Source of the DNA: Paucibacter sp. PLA-PC-4
GTDB taxonomy: Bacteria; Pseudomonadota; Gammaproteobacteria; Burkholderiales; Burkholderiaceae_C
Reading direction: 5' to 3'
Assembly: GCF_026241155.1 (NCBI RefSeq)
Contig: NZ_JAPFGP010000001.1
Location: forward strand, 310,001-374,000
Length of the DNA stretch: 64,000 nucleotides
The notes under the pieces are model-generated. The model ran no database searches. It was given only the letters and a program-made list of their open reading frames with translations, and was not told where the DNA came from. Below, one piece after another: positions 41,810 through 49,713 of this stretch; position 1 is the first letter of the stretch, and each line of letters begins with the position of its first letter. Both the position numbers and the translations under genes were made by a program.

Positions 41810-43707
41810 GTAGCCAGCGCCTTCGCGATCTTGTGCCGGGGCACCGTAGTCTTGGGCACCTTCATGTCGAACCAGCTGCGCACATCCTCCTCGACCCCGA
41901 TGCCGTGCATGAAGTTGTAGATGGCTTTCTTCAGCGCGCGGCCCAGCCGGTCATGGTCGACGCCGGTGGGATCGATGAAGCCGACATCGTTCTTCGCGAA
42001 GGGGCTGGCGGGCAAGGGCAGCAGCTGCACGCCGTAGTCTGCGGGGTTCATGCCCACCGGCGAATGCACGGTGCAGGCAAAGCGGTGGAAGAAACCGCTG
42101 TGGATGCAGCCGTTCTCGAAAAGCTGGCGTACGTATTCCAGCGCATCTACTGTGTCCTGCACGGTCTGGGTCGGAAAGCCATACATCAGATAGGCATGAA
42201 CCAGCACGCCGGCATCGGCGAATCCCTTGGTGACTCGCGCCACCTGCTCGACCGAGACCCCCTTCTTCATCAGCTGCAAGAGCCGGTCCGAGGCCACCTC
42301 CAGCCCACCCGAAATCGCGATGCAGCCGCTGTCGGCCAACTGCTGGCAGAGCTCGGGCGTGAAGGTCTTCTCGAAGCGGATATTGCCCCACCAGCTGATC
42401 GCCGTGCCGCGCTTCTCCAACTCCAGCGCCAGTGCCTTGAGCGACTTCGGAGGCGCCGCCTCATCGACAAGATGAAAGCCGGTCTGGCCGGTCTCGGCGA
42501 CGATCGCTTCGATGCGGTCCACCAGCGTCTCGGCCGAGGCCGCGTCATAGCGCGAGATGTAGTCCAGCGAGACATCGCAGAAGCTGCACTTCTTCCAGTA
42601 GCAGCCGTGCGCCACGGTCAGCTTGTTCCAGCGTCCATCGCTCCACAGCCGATTCATCGGGTTCAGCATATCCAGCAGCGACAGGTACTTGTCCAGCGGC
42701 AAGCCGTCCCAGGTGGGCGTGCCCACCTCTTCAAAAGGTATGTCGGGCTCGACAAAGTTGATGTATTTCACCTCGCCTGATTCACGCACAAAGGTCCGTA
42801 CCAGGCGCTGTTGCGAGCGCCTGCCATCGATGTGCTCCAGCAAGGCCAGCAGCGGGCGCTCGCCAGCGTCCAGCGTGATGAAGTCGACGAAGTCGAACAG
42901 ACGCGGCTCGCTGAGCTCGCGCAGCTCGGTGTTGACGAAGCCGCCGCCCAACACGATTTTCACCGCTGGGTGATGTGCCTTGATGGTCTGCGCGATACGC
43001 AGCGCCGCATAGACGGCGCCGGGGAAAGGCACCGACAGCAGTACGACCTCGGGCCGGTGGCGCTCGATGGCTGCCAGGGTCAGATCTTGCAGCAGCCGGT
43101 CCACCAGATTCGGCGGTGCGGCCAGGGCCTGGGCCAGCGGCTCGAACGTAGGCTGGGCGGTGGCCAGTTTCTCGGCATAGCGGACAAACTCGAAGCGCTC
43201 GTCCACCGCGTCGCGAAGCACATCGGCCAGATCGTTGAGGTACAGCGTGGCCAGATGGCGGGCTCGATCCTGTAGGCCCAGGGCGCCAAAGGCCCACGCC
43301 AGCGGATCGCCGCCGTCCTCATCGAGATAGGCATCCAGCGTTTCGAAGCGGCTGCCCTCGGGCAGGAAGGCTCGGGTGTTGATGCGGTGAGCTAGCGTCG
43401 CGTCACCGCCCTGGAGAAAGCGGATGACAGGCGTGATCGTCGCGGCATAGCGCTCGTACTGGGCAGCGAAGCTGCGCACCTGGGCCGAGCGTTGTGCCTC
43501 GGGCGTCGCTTGCGCGGTCTCATGCAAGCCAGCCAACCCCTCGCGGGAGAACAGCGCCAGCATCAGGGCCAGCGCCAGGTCCTCCTGCACCGCCGGGATA
43601 TTGCGCGAGCGCAGAAACCCGGTCAGATAGGCGGTCGAAGGGTAGGGCGTGTTCAGCTGTGTCATCGGTGGGATGACGGCTAGTACACGGGGAGCAAGGG
43701 AGAGCAT
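41806..43707 (-). CDS. B12-binding-type radical SAM protein
   Basis: About 633 residues. The N-terminal half has a cobalamin-binding-like Rossmann region (RVLAVIPPMTQLNTPYPSTA, VLLSVPFPGAVYAALRIAQT, KIVLGGGFVNTELREL). The radical SAM core begins LTVAHGCYWKKCSFCDVSLD: the cluster cysteines are spaced Cys-x4-Cys-x2-Cys rather than the usual x3. Later elements are FHLVDEAAPP, SWWGNIRFEKTFTPEL and ISGGLEVASDRLLQLMKKGV. The canonical DxHxxG cobalamin motif is not evident. Start ATG 43707 is used; TTG 43728 is possible. The reaction is unknown. Confidence 0.83.
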   Translation of the reverse strand: MLSLAPRVLAVIPPMTQLNTPYPSTAYLTGFLRSRNIPAVQEDLALALMLALFSREGLAGLHETAQATPEAQRSAQVRSFAAQYERYAATITPVIRFLQGGDATLAHRINTRAFLPEGSRFETLDAYLDEDGGDPLAWAFGALGLQDRARHLATLYLNDLADVLRDAVDERFEFVRYAEKLATAQPTFEPLAQALAAPPNLVDRLLQDLTLAAIERHRPEVVLLSVPFPGAVYAALRIAQTIKAHHPAVKIVLGGGFVNTELRELSEPRLFDFVDFITLDAGERPLLALLEHIDGRRSQQRLVRTFVRESGEVKYINFVEPDIPFEEVGTPTWDGLPLDKYLSLLDMLNPMNRLWSDGRWNKLTVAHGCYWKKCSFCDVSLDYISRYDAASAETLVDRIEAIVAETGQTGFHLVDEAAPPKSLKALALELEKRGTAISWWGNIRFEKTFTPELCQQLADSGCIAISGGLEVASDRLLQLMKKGVSVEQVARVTKGFADAGVLVHAYLMYGFPTQTVQDTVDALEYVRQLFENGCIHSGFFHRFACTVHSPVGMNPADYGVQLLPLPASPFAKNDVGFIDPTGVDHDRLGRALKKAIYNFMHGIGVEEDVRSWFDMKVPKTTVPRHKIAKALAT

Positions 43708-43767
43708 GGGAGCGGCGGCGGCTGACAAGCCGGCATTTTGCCAGGGTGTCCGCCGCCACTGCCGCGC

Positions 43768-45837
43768 TCACCAGATGCGCGCGCGCTCCTTGGGGGCTCG
43801 CCACATCGGATCGCCCGGCCGGGTCCCGAAGGCCTTGTGGAAAGCGTCCAGATGCAGCAGCGGCGCGAAGCCGCGCAGCGAGCTGTTGGCGTGGTAGTCG
43901 ATCGCGGCCAACTGCCGGATGCGCTCAGGCCGCGCTTTGTAAGCCCACATCTGAGCCCAGGCGACGAAGCAGCGTTGGTCGGTGCTCAGTCCGTCGACGT
44001 GGGGCTGGGCCTTGCCGCCCAGGTGGCGGTGCAGGGCCGCATGCGCCAGTGTGATTCCGCCCAGGTCGGCGGTGTTCTCCGTCAGTGTCAATACGCCGTT
44101 GTGCTTGAGCCCCGGCAGCAGGATGAACTCACCGAACTGCTGGACAAGCAGCGCGGTGCGTTTCTCGAACTCGGCCGAGGCCTGAGGCGTCCACCAGTCG
44201 CGCAGATTGCCGGCTGGCCCGTAGCGGCGACCGTTGCTGTCGAAGCCATGGGTCAGCTCATGGCCGATCACCGCACCGATGGTGCAGTAGTTGACGGCGG
44301 CATCGGCCCCGGGCCTGTAGAAGGGCGGCTGCACGATGGCCGCTGTGATGTCGATGCTGTTGGTCTGTGGGTCGTATGCGGCGTTCACCGAGGTGGGGGT
44401 GGTGTACGGTGGGTCGGCAAAACGCTCGTTGATCACCGGCTGGCCCAGCCGGGCCAGTTGGCGCCGCAGCGAGAACTCATCGGCCCGCTGGGTGTTGCCG
44501 AAGTGGTCATCGGGCCGGATCTGCAGGCCGCTGAAGTCTATCCATTGCTGGGGATAGCCCACCTGGATGTCGACCTTGGACAGTTTTTCCAGCGCGGCGC
44601 TGCGGGTCGGCGCGTCGAGCCAGGGATTCGTTCGCAGGCGCTGCTCGAACTCATCCTTGATGTGGGCCACCATCTGCGTGATCTCGCTGCGCGTGCTGGC
44701 AGGGAAGTAGGCCTCGACATACAGTTTGGACAGCGGGTGAAAGAGCTGGCTGTTGATGGCCTGAGTGATCTGGCGTTCGCGCTCGGGCAGGGTCTGCAGG
44801 CCCTGGCGCTTGCGATCAAACTCCTGGGCCAGGTCGCGCCAGGGCCGTCCCAGGGACGAGGCCCGGCCGGTCAGTACATGCCAGCGCAGCAGGCTGCGCA
44901 ACTCATGGGCCTGCCGGCTGCTCAGCACCTGCTGCACCGCCTTGATGGCCGCCAGGTCGCGCACTTGCACCAGCGCCGGCGGCTGCAGGCCCAGGGCCCT
45001 CAGCTTGGCGCCAAGGTCTATGGCCGGGATCAGGGCCTGCGCCTCGGCCAGCGTCATCTTGTTATAGGTCATGCCCGGATCGCGGGCCTGAATGGGGGTC
45101 AGCTGCGCGGCTGAGATCTCGGTCTCGATGGCAAGCACCGTGCGTGCCTTGGCCTCGGGATCGGACTCGCCCGCCGCCTTAAGCATGGCGCTGATATGGC
45201 CCAGATAGAGCTCGCGCACCGATTGGTTCTCGGGCTTGGCGTACTCCTCTTGGGACAGTGATTGCTGGCCGGCCACGAGCAGCAGCAGATAGGATTTGCT
45301 GTCCTTGGCATCGATGGTCGGGAAGGCGTTGAGCAGGGGCGACACGCCGTAGCCGAGCTCAAGCCGGGCCGAGAGCTGGCCCAGCGCCGCTGCTGGCAGG
45401 GGCAGCGTGTCGATCAGGTCCAGATCGGCTTGCAGGGGTTTGAGCCCGAGCTGATCCATGCGCTGCAGGTCCATCGCAGCGCGCCAGTAGTCGCCGATCT
45501 GCTGCTGCGGGCTACCCGGCGCGCCCGTGGCATTGGCGGCGTTCTTGATCAGGGTCAGCAACTGGCGATCCAGATTGGCGGCGAGCTGGGTGAATCCGCC
45601 CACCTCGGCCTCGCTGGCGGGGATCTCGGTATGCCGCAGCCAGTTGCCGGCCGCATAGCCGGTGAAGTCCTGGCGCGGGCTTACCCGCTTGTCCATATTC
45701 GCCGGCGAATAGCCGAGCACGGGCGTCTGCGAGCTGGCCAAAGCCGATACGGCAGGGGCGGCCAGTACGGCCGCTGTGAGCCAGCACGCGCCGTGCGCCC
45801 GCAGGCTTGGCAGAAGAGTCATCAAGAGATCAGGCAT
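43768..45837 (-). CDS. M13-family (neprilysin-like) zinc metallopeptidase
   Basis: About 689 residues, exported. I use ATG 45837 (MPDLLMTLLPSLRAHG), with GAGGTGAT upstream, rather than 45897. A signal sequence (ACWLTAAVLAAPAVSALA) precedes the M13 N-terminal domain (DKRVSPRQDFTGYAAGNWLR). The zinc site is VIGHELTHGFDSNG with Glu527 catalytic, and the second motif LTENTADLGGITLAHAA supplies the third ligand. The C-terminal KPHVDGL-like region and the final arginine-rich WRAPKERARIW match PepO-type enzymes. It cleaves peptides in the periplasm or outside. Confidence 0.93.
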   Translation of the reverse strand: MPDLLMTLLPSLRAHGACWLTAAVLAAPAVSALASSQTPVLGYSPANMDKRVSPRQDFTGYAAGNWLRHTEIPASEAEVGGFTQLAANLDRQLLTLIKNAANATGAPGSPQQQIGDYWRAAMDLQRMDQLGLKPLQADLDLIDTLPLPAAALGQLSARLELGYGVSPLLNAFPTIDAKDSKSYLLLLVAGQQSLSQEEYAKPENQSVRELYLGHISAMLKAAGESDPEAKARTVLAIETEISAAQLTPIQARDPGMTYNKMTLAEAQALIPAIDLGAKLRALGLQPPALVQVRDLAAIKAVQQVLSSRQAHELRSLLRWHVLTGRASSLGRPWRDLAQEFDRKRQGLQTLPERERQITQAINSQLFHPLSKLYVEAYFPASTRSEITQMVAHIKDEFEQRLRTNPWLDAPTRSAALEKLSKVDIQVGYPQQWIDFSGLQIRPDDHFGNTQRADEFSLRRQLARLGQPVINERFADPPYTTPTSVNAAYDPQTNSIDITAAIVQPPFYRPGADAAVNYCTIGAVIGHELTHGFDSNGRRYGPAGNLRDWWTPQASAEFEKRTALLVQQFGEFILLPGLKHNGVLTLTENTADLGGITLAHAALHRHLGGKAQPHVDGLSTDQRCFVAWAQMWAYKARPERIRQLAAIDYHANSSLRGFAPLLHLDAFHKAFGTRPGDPMWRAPKERARIW

Positions 45838-45918
45838 GTTTTCATCACCTCGTCTATGTTGATAAACCGTCGCCAACGCGACTCCGAAGTGGGCCACGCA
45901 ATTTCTACCATGTCGCGC

Positions 45919-46458
45919 TCAGCTCCCGATCACCCCGCAGGCCACGCGCGCTCCTCCGCCGCCCAGTGGAGCAGGATGGTCGGCATGGTTGTCGCCGCCG
46001 GCATGCACCATTAGCGAACGGTTCAGCACATCTGCCAGTTTCAGCCGCGGCCCCAGAACCGGCTGGCTGGCGGTGCCATCTGCTGCAACAAACAGCGGCG
46101 GCAGGTCGCCCAGATGGCCGCTGCCCCAGGGCTCGCCGTGCTTGCCGCTGCCGGCCGGGTCCAGATGGCCGCCGGCCGCCAGTGCTGGAACCATCACGCC
46201 CTCCTCGTTGGCGGCCGCCGCGCAGGACGGTTTTTCATGCACATGAAAACCGTGCAGGCCGGGCGGCAGGCCGCTCAGCGCTGGATGGAAGACCAGACCA
46301 TAGGGCGACTCGAGGATGCGCACGGTGCCGACCGCGGCGCCGTCGCCGCCAGCGCCGGCAACATTCAGGGTGACGCTGCGCTCGGCCGCCAGGGCTGGGG
46401 CTGCGGCAAGCAGAAACGCGCCGAGTAGCGCGAGGGTTGGGCGAAGGTGTTGGGGCAT
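45919..46458 (-). CDS. sodC: periplasmic Cu/Zn superoxide dismutase
   Basis: About 179 residues; AAGGAG lies seven bases before ATG 46458. A signal peptide ([16 protein letters not shown]) directs it to the periplasm. Copper/zinc ligands are seen in [51 protein letters not shown] and [28 protein letters not shown] provides the disulfide cysteine. It dismutates superoxide. Gene stands alone between the M13 peptidase and the divergent membrane gene cluster. Confidence 0.95.
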   Translation of the reverse strand: MPQHLRPTLALLGAFLLAAAPALAAERSVTLNVAGAGGDGAAVGTVRILESPYGLVFHPALSGLPPGLHGFHVHEKPSCAAAANEEGVMVPALAAGGHLDPAGSGKHGEPWGSGHLGDLPPLFVAADGTASQPVLGPRLKLADVLNRSLMVHAGGDNHADHPAPLGGGGARVACGVIGS

Positions 46459-46665
46459 GGAGAGGCTCCTTGGTTTGCGTAGGCGGTGGCTTGGATTCTG
46501 GCCCTCAGATTCGGATCTGTGAGCGACTTCTACCCCGCATCGAGAGGACGAATCAGGGGACAAGCCGGCTACAAACGAAACAATCTCTCAACAATGCAGC
46601 AATCTGCTTGAGACCTGCCGCCTCGACAGTGCAGCTGTGCCGGATCCCGGCATAAGGAGCACGCC

Positions 46666-46824
46666 ATGTCCGAGTCCACGCCTTTTCCGAGCTACCGCAG
46701 CGAGGCTTTTGCCGAAGACCTGATTGAGCCGGCACCGACCCGCCTGGACCGCCGCATCGAGGCGGTGCTGGGTCTGCTGCCTCTGTGCACCGCCTTGCTC
46801 GGTTTTGCCTTCGCGTTGATCTGA
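46666..46824 (+). CDS. 52-residue membrane protein
   Basis: ATG 46666 follows AAGGAG by six bases and encodes MSESTPFPSYRSEAFAEDLI, a hydrophilic half, then a single hydrophobic helix of about 20 residues (VLGLLPLCTALLGFAFALI) up to a TGA at 46822. A strong ribosome-binding site and a sensible small-protein layout support it as real. It lies just before the DUF2157 gene and may be its operon partner. No family recognised. Confidence 0.62.
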   Translation: MSESTPFPSYRSEAFAEDLIEPAPTRLDRRIEAVLGLLPLCTALLGFAFALI

Positions 46825-46833
46825 TTGCCGGGC

Positions 46834-47814
46834 ATGATGCGCGGCATGGATGTGCGAGCCCGGATTTTTGAACTGACTGCCCTGCACGGGCTTTCCTCCA
46901 CCCAGGCCCTGCGTCTGCATCGTCTGGCGGGCCTCTTCGACGAGCCCGCCCTGCTGCAGCGCTGGCTGCCCCGCATCATCGCGGCGCTGGCGGCCGCGCT
47001 GGGCGGGCTTGGCCTGGTGATGTGGGTGGCGGCAAACTGGGCCGGCCTGGGCCGTTTCGAGCGCTTCGCGCTGCTGCAGGGGCTGATACTGCTGCTGTGC
47101 GTGGGCGCGGCGCTGCGACCGGCCGCGCGCGCGCCGCTGGCTCTGCTGGCTTTTGTGGCGACCGGCGCACTGTTCGCCTTCTTCGGCCAGACTTACCAGA
47201 CCGGCGCCGATGCCTGGCAGCTGTTTGCGCTGTGGGCCGTGCTGGGCCTGCCGCTGGCTGCTGCGGTGCGCTCGGATCTGCTGTGGGCGCCCTGGGCCCT
47301 GGTGGTGCTGACCGGCATTTCGCTGTGGACCCAGACCCATACCGGGCGCAGCTGGCGGGTCCGGCCCGAGGATCTGGGCGTGCATCTGCTGGGCTTTGGC
47401 GCGATGCTGGCGCTCGGCGGCTGGCTGGGCCCGCCGCTGCGCCGCTTCACCGGCGCGGGGCTGTGGTCGCTGCGGATGGTGGCCTTTTTCGCGGTGATTG
47501 CGCTGAGTCTGAGTGCCGGCGTGGGCCTGTTCTATGAGCGCATCGCACCGCAATACGGTCTGGGCCTGTTCATCCTGGGCCTGGCGGCCGGCCTGCTGGC
47601 GACGCGACGCGGTTTCGATGTGTTCGCGCTCAGCGCGGTGGCGCTGGGCCTGAACGCCTTGCTGGTGCTCGGCCTAGCGCGGCTGCTGTTCTCCGGGGCG
47701 GGCGACCATGTGGGGAGCTTTCTGCTGGTGGCGCTGCTGGCTTCGGGCCTGCTGGCCGCGAGCGTTAGCGGCATCCTGCGCTTGTCCCGCCACTACAACG
47801 AGGAGCGGGCATGA
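46834..47814 (+). CDS. DUF2157 membrane protein
   Basis: About 326 residues with many membrane helices. The soluble N-terminus (ARIFELTALHGLSSTQALRL, HRLAGLFDEPALLQRWLPRI) followed by LGLVMWVAANWAGLGRFERF and FAFFGQTYQTGADAWQLFAL is the DUF2157 pattern. The start is uncertain among ATGs at 46834, 46837 and 46846; none has a strong ribosome-binding site, so translation may depend on the preceding small gene. It overlaps the next gene by four bases. DUF2157 proteins are commonly paired with DUF4401 and GDYXXLXY proteins; function unknown. Confidence 0.87.
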   Translation: MMRGMDVRARIFELTALHGLSSTQALRLHRLAGLFDEPALLQRWLPRIIAALAAALGGLGLVMWVAANWAGLGRFERFALLQGLILLLCVGAALRPAARAPLALLAFVATGALFAFFGQTYQTGADAWQLFALWAVLGLPLAAAVRSDLLWAPWALVVLTGISLWTQTHTGRSWRVRPEDLGVHLLGFGAMLALGGWLGPPLRRFTGAGLWSLRMVAFFAVIALSLSAGVGLFYERIAPQYGLGLFILGLAAGLLATRRGFDVFALSAVALGLNALLVLGLARLLFSGAGDHVGSFLLVALLASGLLAASVSGILRLSRHYNEERA

Positions 47815-49469
47815 GGGACGACATGCTGCTGAAGGCGGCCATCGCCGAAGGCCTGCTGCCCGACGACGCCCGGGCCCCCAGCACCGAGCACCGGCCCTGG
47901 CCGGTCGTGCTGCTGACCGCGCTGGGCGCTTGGATCGCCGCGATCCCGCTGATGGGCATGGTGTTCGCGCTGGTGGGCGGCTTGCTCGACAGCGGGGCCG
48001 GTAGCTATCTGGTCGGCGCGGCCATGCTGGCGGGCGCCTTGTCGCTGATGCGTCGGCCGGGCTTGCCACTGTTTGTCGAGCAGCTGGCGCTGCCGGCCCT
48101 GATGGTGGGGGCCGGCCTGCTGGGCTTTGCTCTGTTTCGTGATTTGCCGATGAGGATCGCGGCCCTGCTGCTGCTGGGCCTGGTGCTGGCCCTGGCGATC
48201 TGGCTGCAGCGGCCCTGGCTGCGGGTGCTGCTGGGCGCGGCGGCGGCGGCACTGCTAAGCGTTCAGCTGCTGCCCTCGCGCTGGTTCGATCTGCTCGGCG
48301 GCACGCTGTCGTTATGGCTGGCGCCGCATCTGCTGCTGCTTGTCTGGGCCGGCGCGCTCTGGATTCAGCAGCGCCATGTGCTGGACGGCGCTCGCGTGCG
48401 CTGGGCTGGGCTGATCGAGTCGCTGGCCAGTGGCTGGGTGCTGGTGGCGCTTGCCGGGCTGTGCTGGCTGGCTGGCATGACGTTTCTGGTGGGCGGTGTG
48501 CTGGGCACGTCGTCTGCGGGCGAGTTGGCGCTTGAGGTTGGGCGGGCGCTGTCGCCGTCGCAGCGCTGGTTGCCGCTGCTGATGCGCGCCGGCTCGCTAG
48601 GCTTTGCGCTGGCCGGGGCGCTGCTGCTGGCGCGGTGCTGGCCGTGCTGCCGCCGGCCATTGTTCCTCGTGCTGGCGGCGGTGCTGGCGGCGCTGGCCTG
48701 GCTGCTGCCCAGCCTGGGTGGTGCGCTGTTCGTGCTTGCCCAGCTGGCGGCCAGTCAGCGCTGGCGCCTGGCCGGCGCTGCGGCCGTGGCGGCGGCCTGG
48801 ATTATCGGTAGTTTCTACTACCAGCTGCATTGGCCGTTGGGCCAGAAGGCCTTGATGCTGCTGGGCCTGGGCGCGCTGCTGGGGCTGTTGAGTTGGCTGG
48901 CACAGCGCCGGGCTTCGGCCCCGGCGCCCGCGCCATCAAGGCTGGCGGCCGCAGCCGGCCGCAGCCGCTGGGTGCTGCTCGGCGGAGCGGCAGCGGTGCT
49001 GCTGGTCGCCAACGGCGCGATTTGGCAGAAAGAGCGCCTGATCCGCGAGGGTCGGCCAGTCTTTGTGGCGCTTGCGCCGGTCGATCCGCGCTCGCTGATG
49101 CAGGGCGACTTCATGCGGCTGAACTTCGCGCTGCCTGCAGCCGTGGACACACCGCTGCTGCAGGATCTCGGCAGCCAGCGGCCACGGCTGGTAGCGCGGC
49201 AGGACGCAAGCGGCGTGGCCCAACTGCTGCGTCTGCACGCCAGCGACGCAGCGCTGGCCGAGGGCGAGCTCTTGCTGGAGCTGACGCCCAAGGACGGCCG
49301 CTGGGTGCTGGTCAGCGATGCCTGGTTCTTCGAAGAGGGCCGGGCGGCGGCCTTCGAGGCGGCGCGCTTCGGCGAGTTCCGGGTGCTGCCGGACGGCCGC
49401 GCCCTGCTGGTGGGCATGGCGGATCAGAATCTGCACTCTATTTCCGCTCAAGCGGGGCCCAAGCGTTAA
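47811..49469 (+). CDS. fused DUF4401 / GDYXXLXY-domain membrane protein
   Basis: A 552-residue protein. Residues about 1-370 are membrane helices of DUF4401 type (the start LKAAIAEGLLPDDARAPST, helices, SLGGALFVLAQLAASQRW). After a Pro/Ala linker the C-terminal part has one helix and a periplasmic domain with RPVFVALAPVDPRSLMQGDF followed by MRLNF, a GDYxxLxY-type motif with Phe for Tyr. In many bacteria these are two genes; here they are one. Membrane location; function unknown. It overlaps the DUF2157 gene (ATGA). Confidence 0.85.
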   Translation: MRDDMLLKAAIAEGLLPDDARAPSTEHRPWPVVLLTALGAWIAAIPLMGMVFALVGGLLDSGAGSYLVGAAMLAGALSLMRRPGLPLFVEQLALPALMVGAGLLGFALFRDLPMRIAALLLLGLVLALAIWLQRPWLRVLLGAAAAALLSVQLLPSRWFDLLGGTLSLWLAPHLLLLVWAGALWIQQRHVLDGARVRWAGLIESLASGWVLVALAGLCWLAGMTFLVGGVLGTSSAGELALEVGRALSPSQRWLPLLMRAGSLGFALAGALLLARCWPCCRRPLFLVLAAVLAALAWLLPSLGGALFVLAQLAASQRWRLAGAAAVAAAWIIGSFYYQLHWPLGQKALMLLGLGALLGLLSWLAQRRASAPAPAPSRLAAAAGRSRWVLLGGAAAVLLVANGAIWQKERLIREGRPVFVALAPVDPRSLMQGDFMRLNFALPAAVDTPLLQDLGSQRPRLVARQDASGVAQLLRLHASDAALAEGELLLELTPKDGRWVLVSDAWFFEEGRAAAFEAARFGEFRVLPDGRALLVGMADQNLHSISAQAGPKR

Positions 49470-49521
49470 ATAAGCGCGCGCCCCGGTCGCCCTGAAGCCT
49501 TAGCATCTACCCACATTCGAC

Positions 49522-49607
49522 AAAGGCACACCCGTCTGAAAAGCGGGGTCGCAAAGCCTCCGGCCTACCGTCCGCTTCCGCGGTCCAGGGCAGCGGGGTC
49601 GCCGCCC
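49522..49607 (+). ncRNA. cyclic di-GMP-I riboswitch (GEMM-I aptamer)
   Basis: The sequence matches the GEMM-I consensus. A GGCACACC 5' part leads to hairpin CCCG-UCU-GAAA-AG-CGGG (a GNRA tetraloop, 49531-49547). Then comes the highly conserved GTCGCAAAGCCTCCGGCCTA (49549-49568; the usual form is GACGCAAAG), a second hairpin CCGC-TTCC-GCGG, and GGGCAGCGGGGTCGCC near the 3' end. A six-pair hairpin GCAGCG/CGCTGC at 49609-49626 follows as a possible expression platform, without a T run. The aptamer is about 105 bases before the start codon of a GGDEF-EAL gene. Recognised by eye; a covariance search has not been run. Confidence 0.87.
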
Positions 49608-49713
49608 GGCAGCGTTACCGCGCTGCGTGCCTGGTTCGATCTCGCTCACCCGGCCCGCGCATGTTGCAGTACTTCCCCTCGCTCGTCCCCTCCAGGCTCC
49701 TCAGGAGCCGGCC

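Noticed and set aside
49627-49713. Upstream extension of the GGDEF-EAL protein from GTG 49627
   Set aside because: It would start right after the riboswitch hairpin, has no ribosome-binding site and no signal sequence; ATG 49714 has a good AGGAG.
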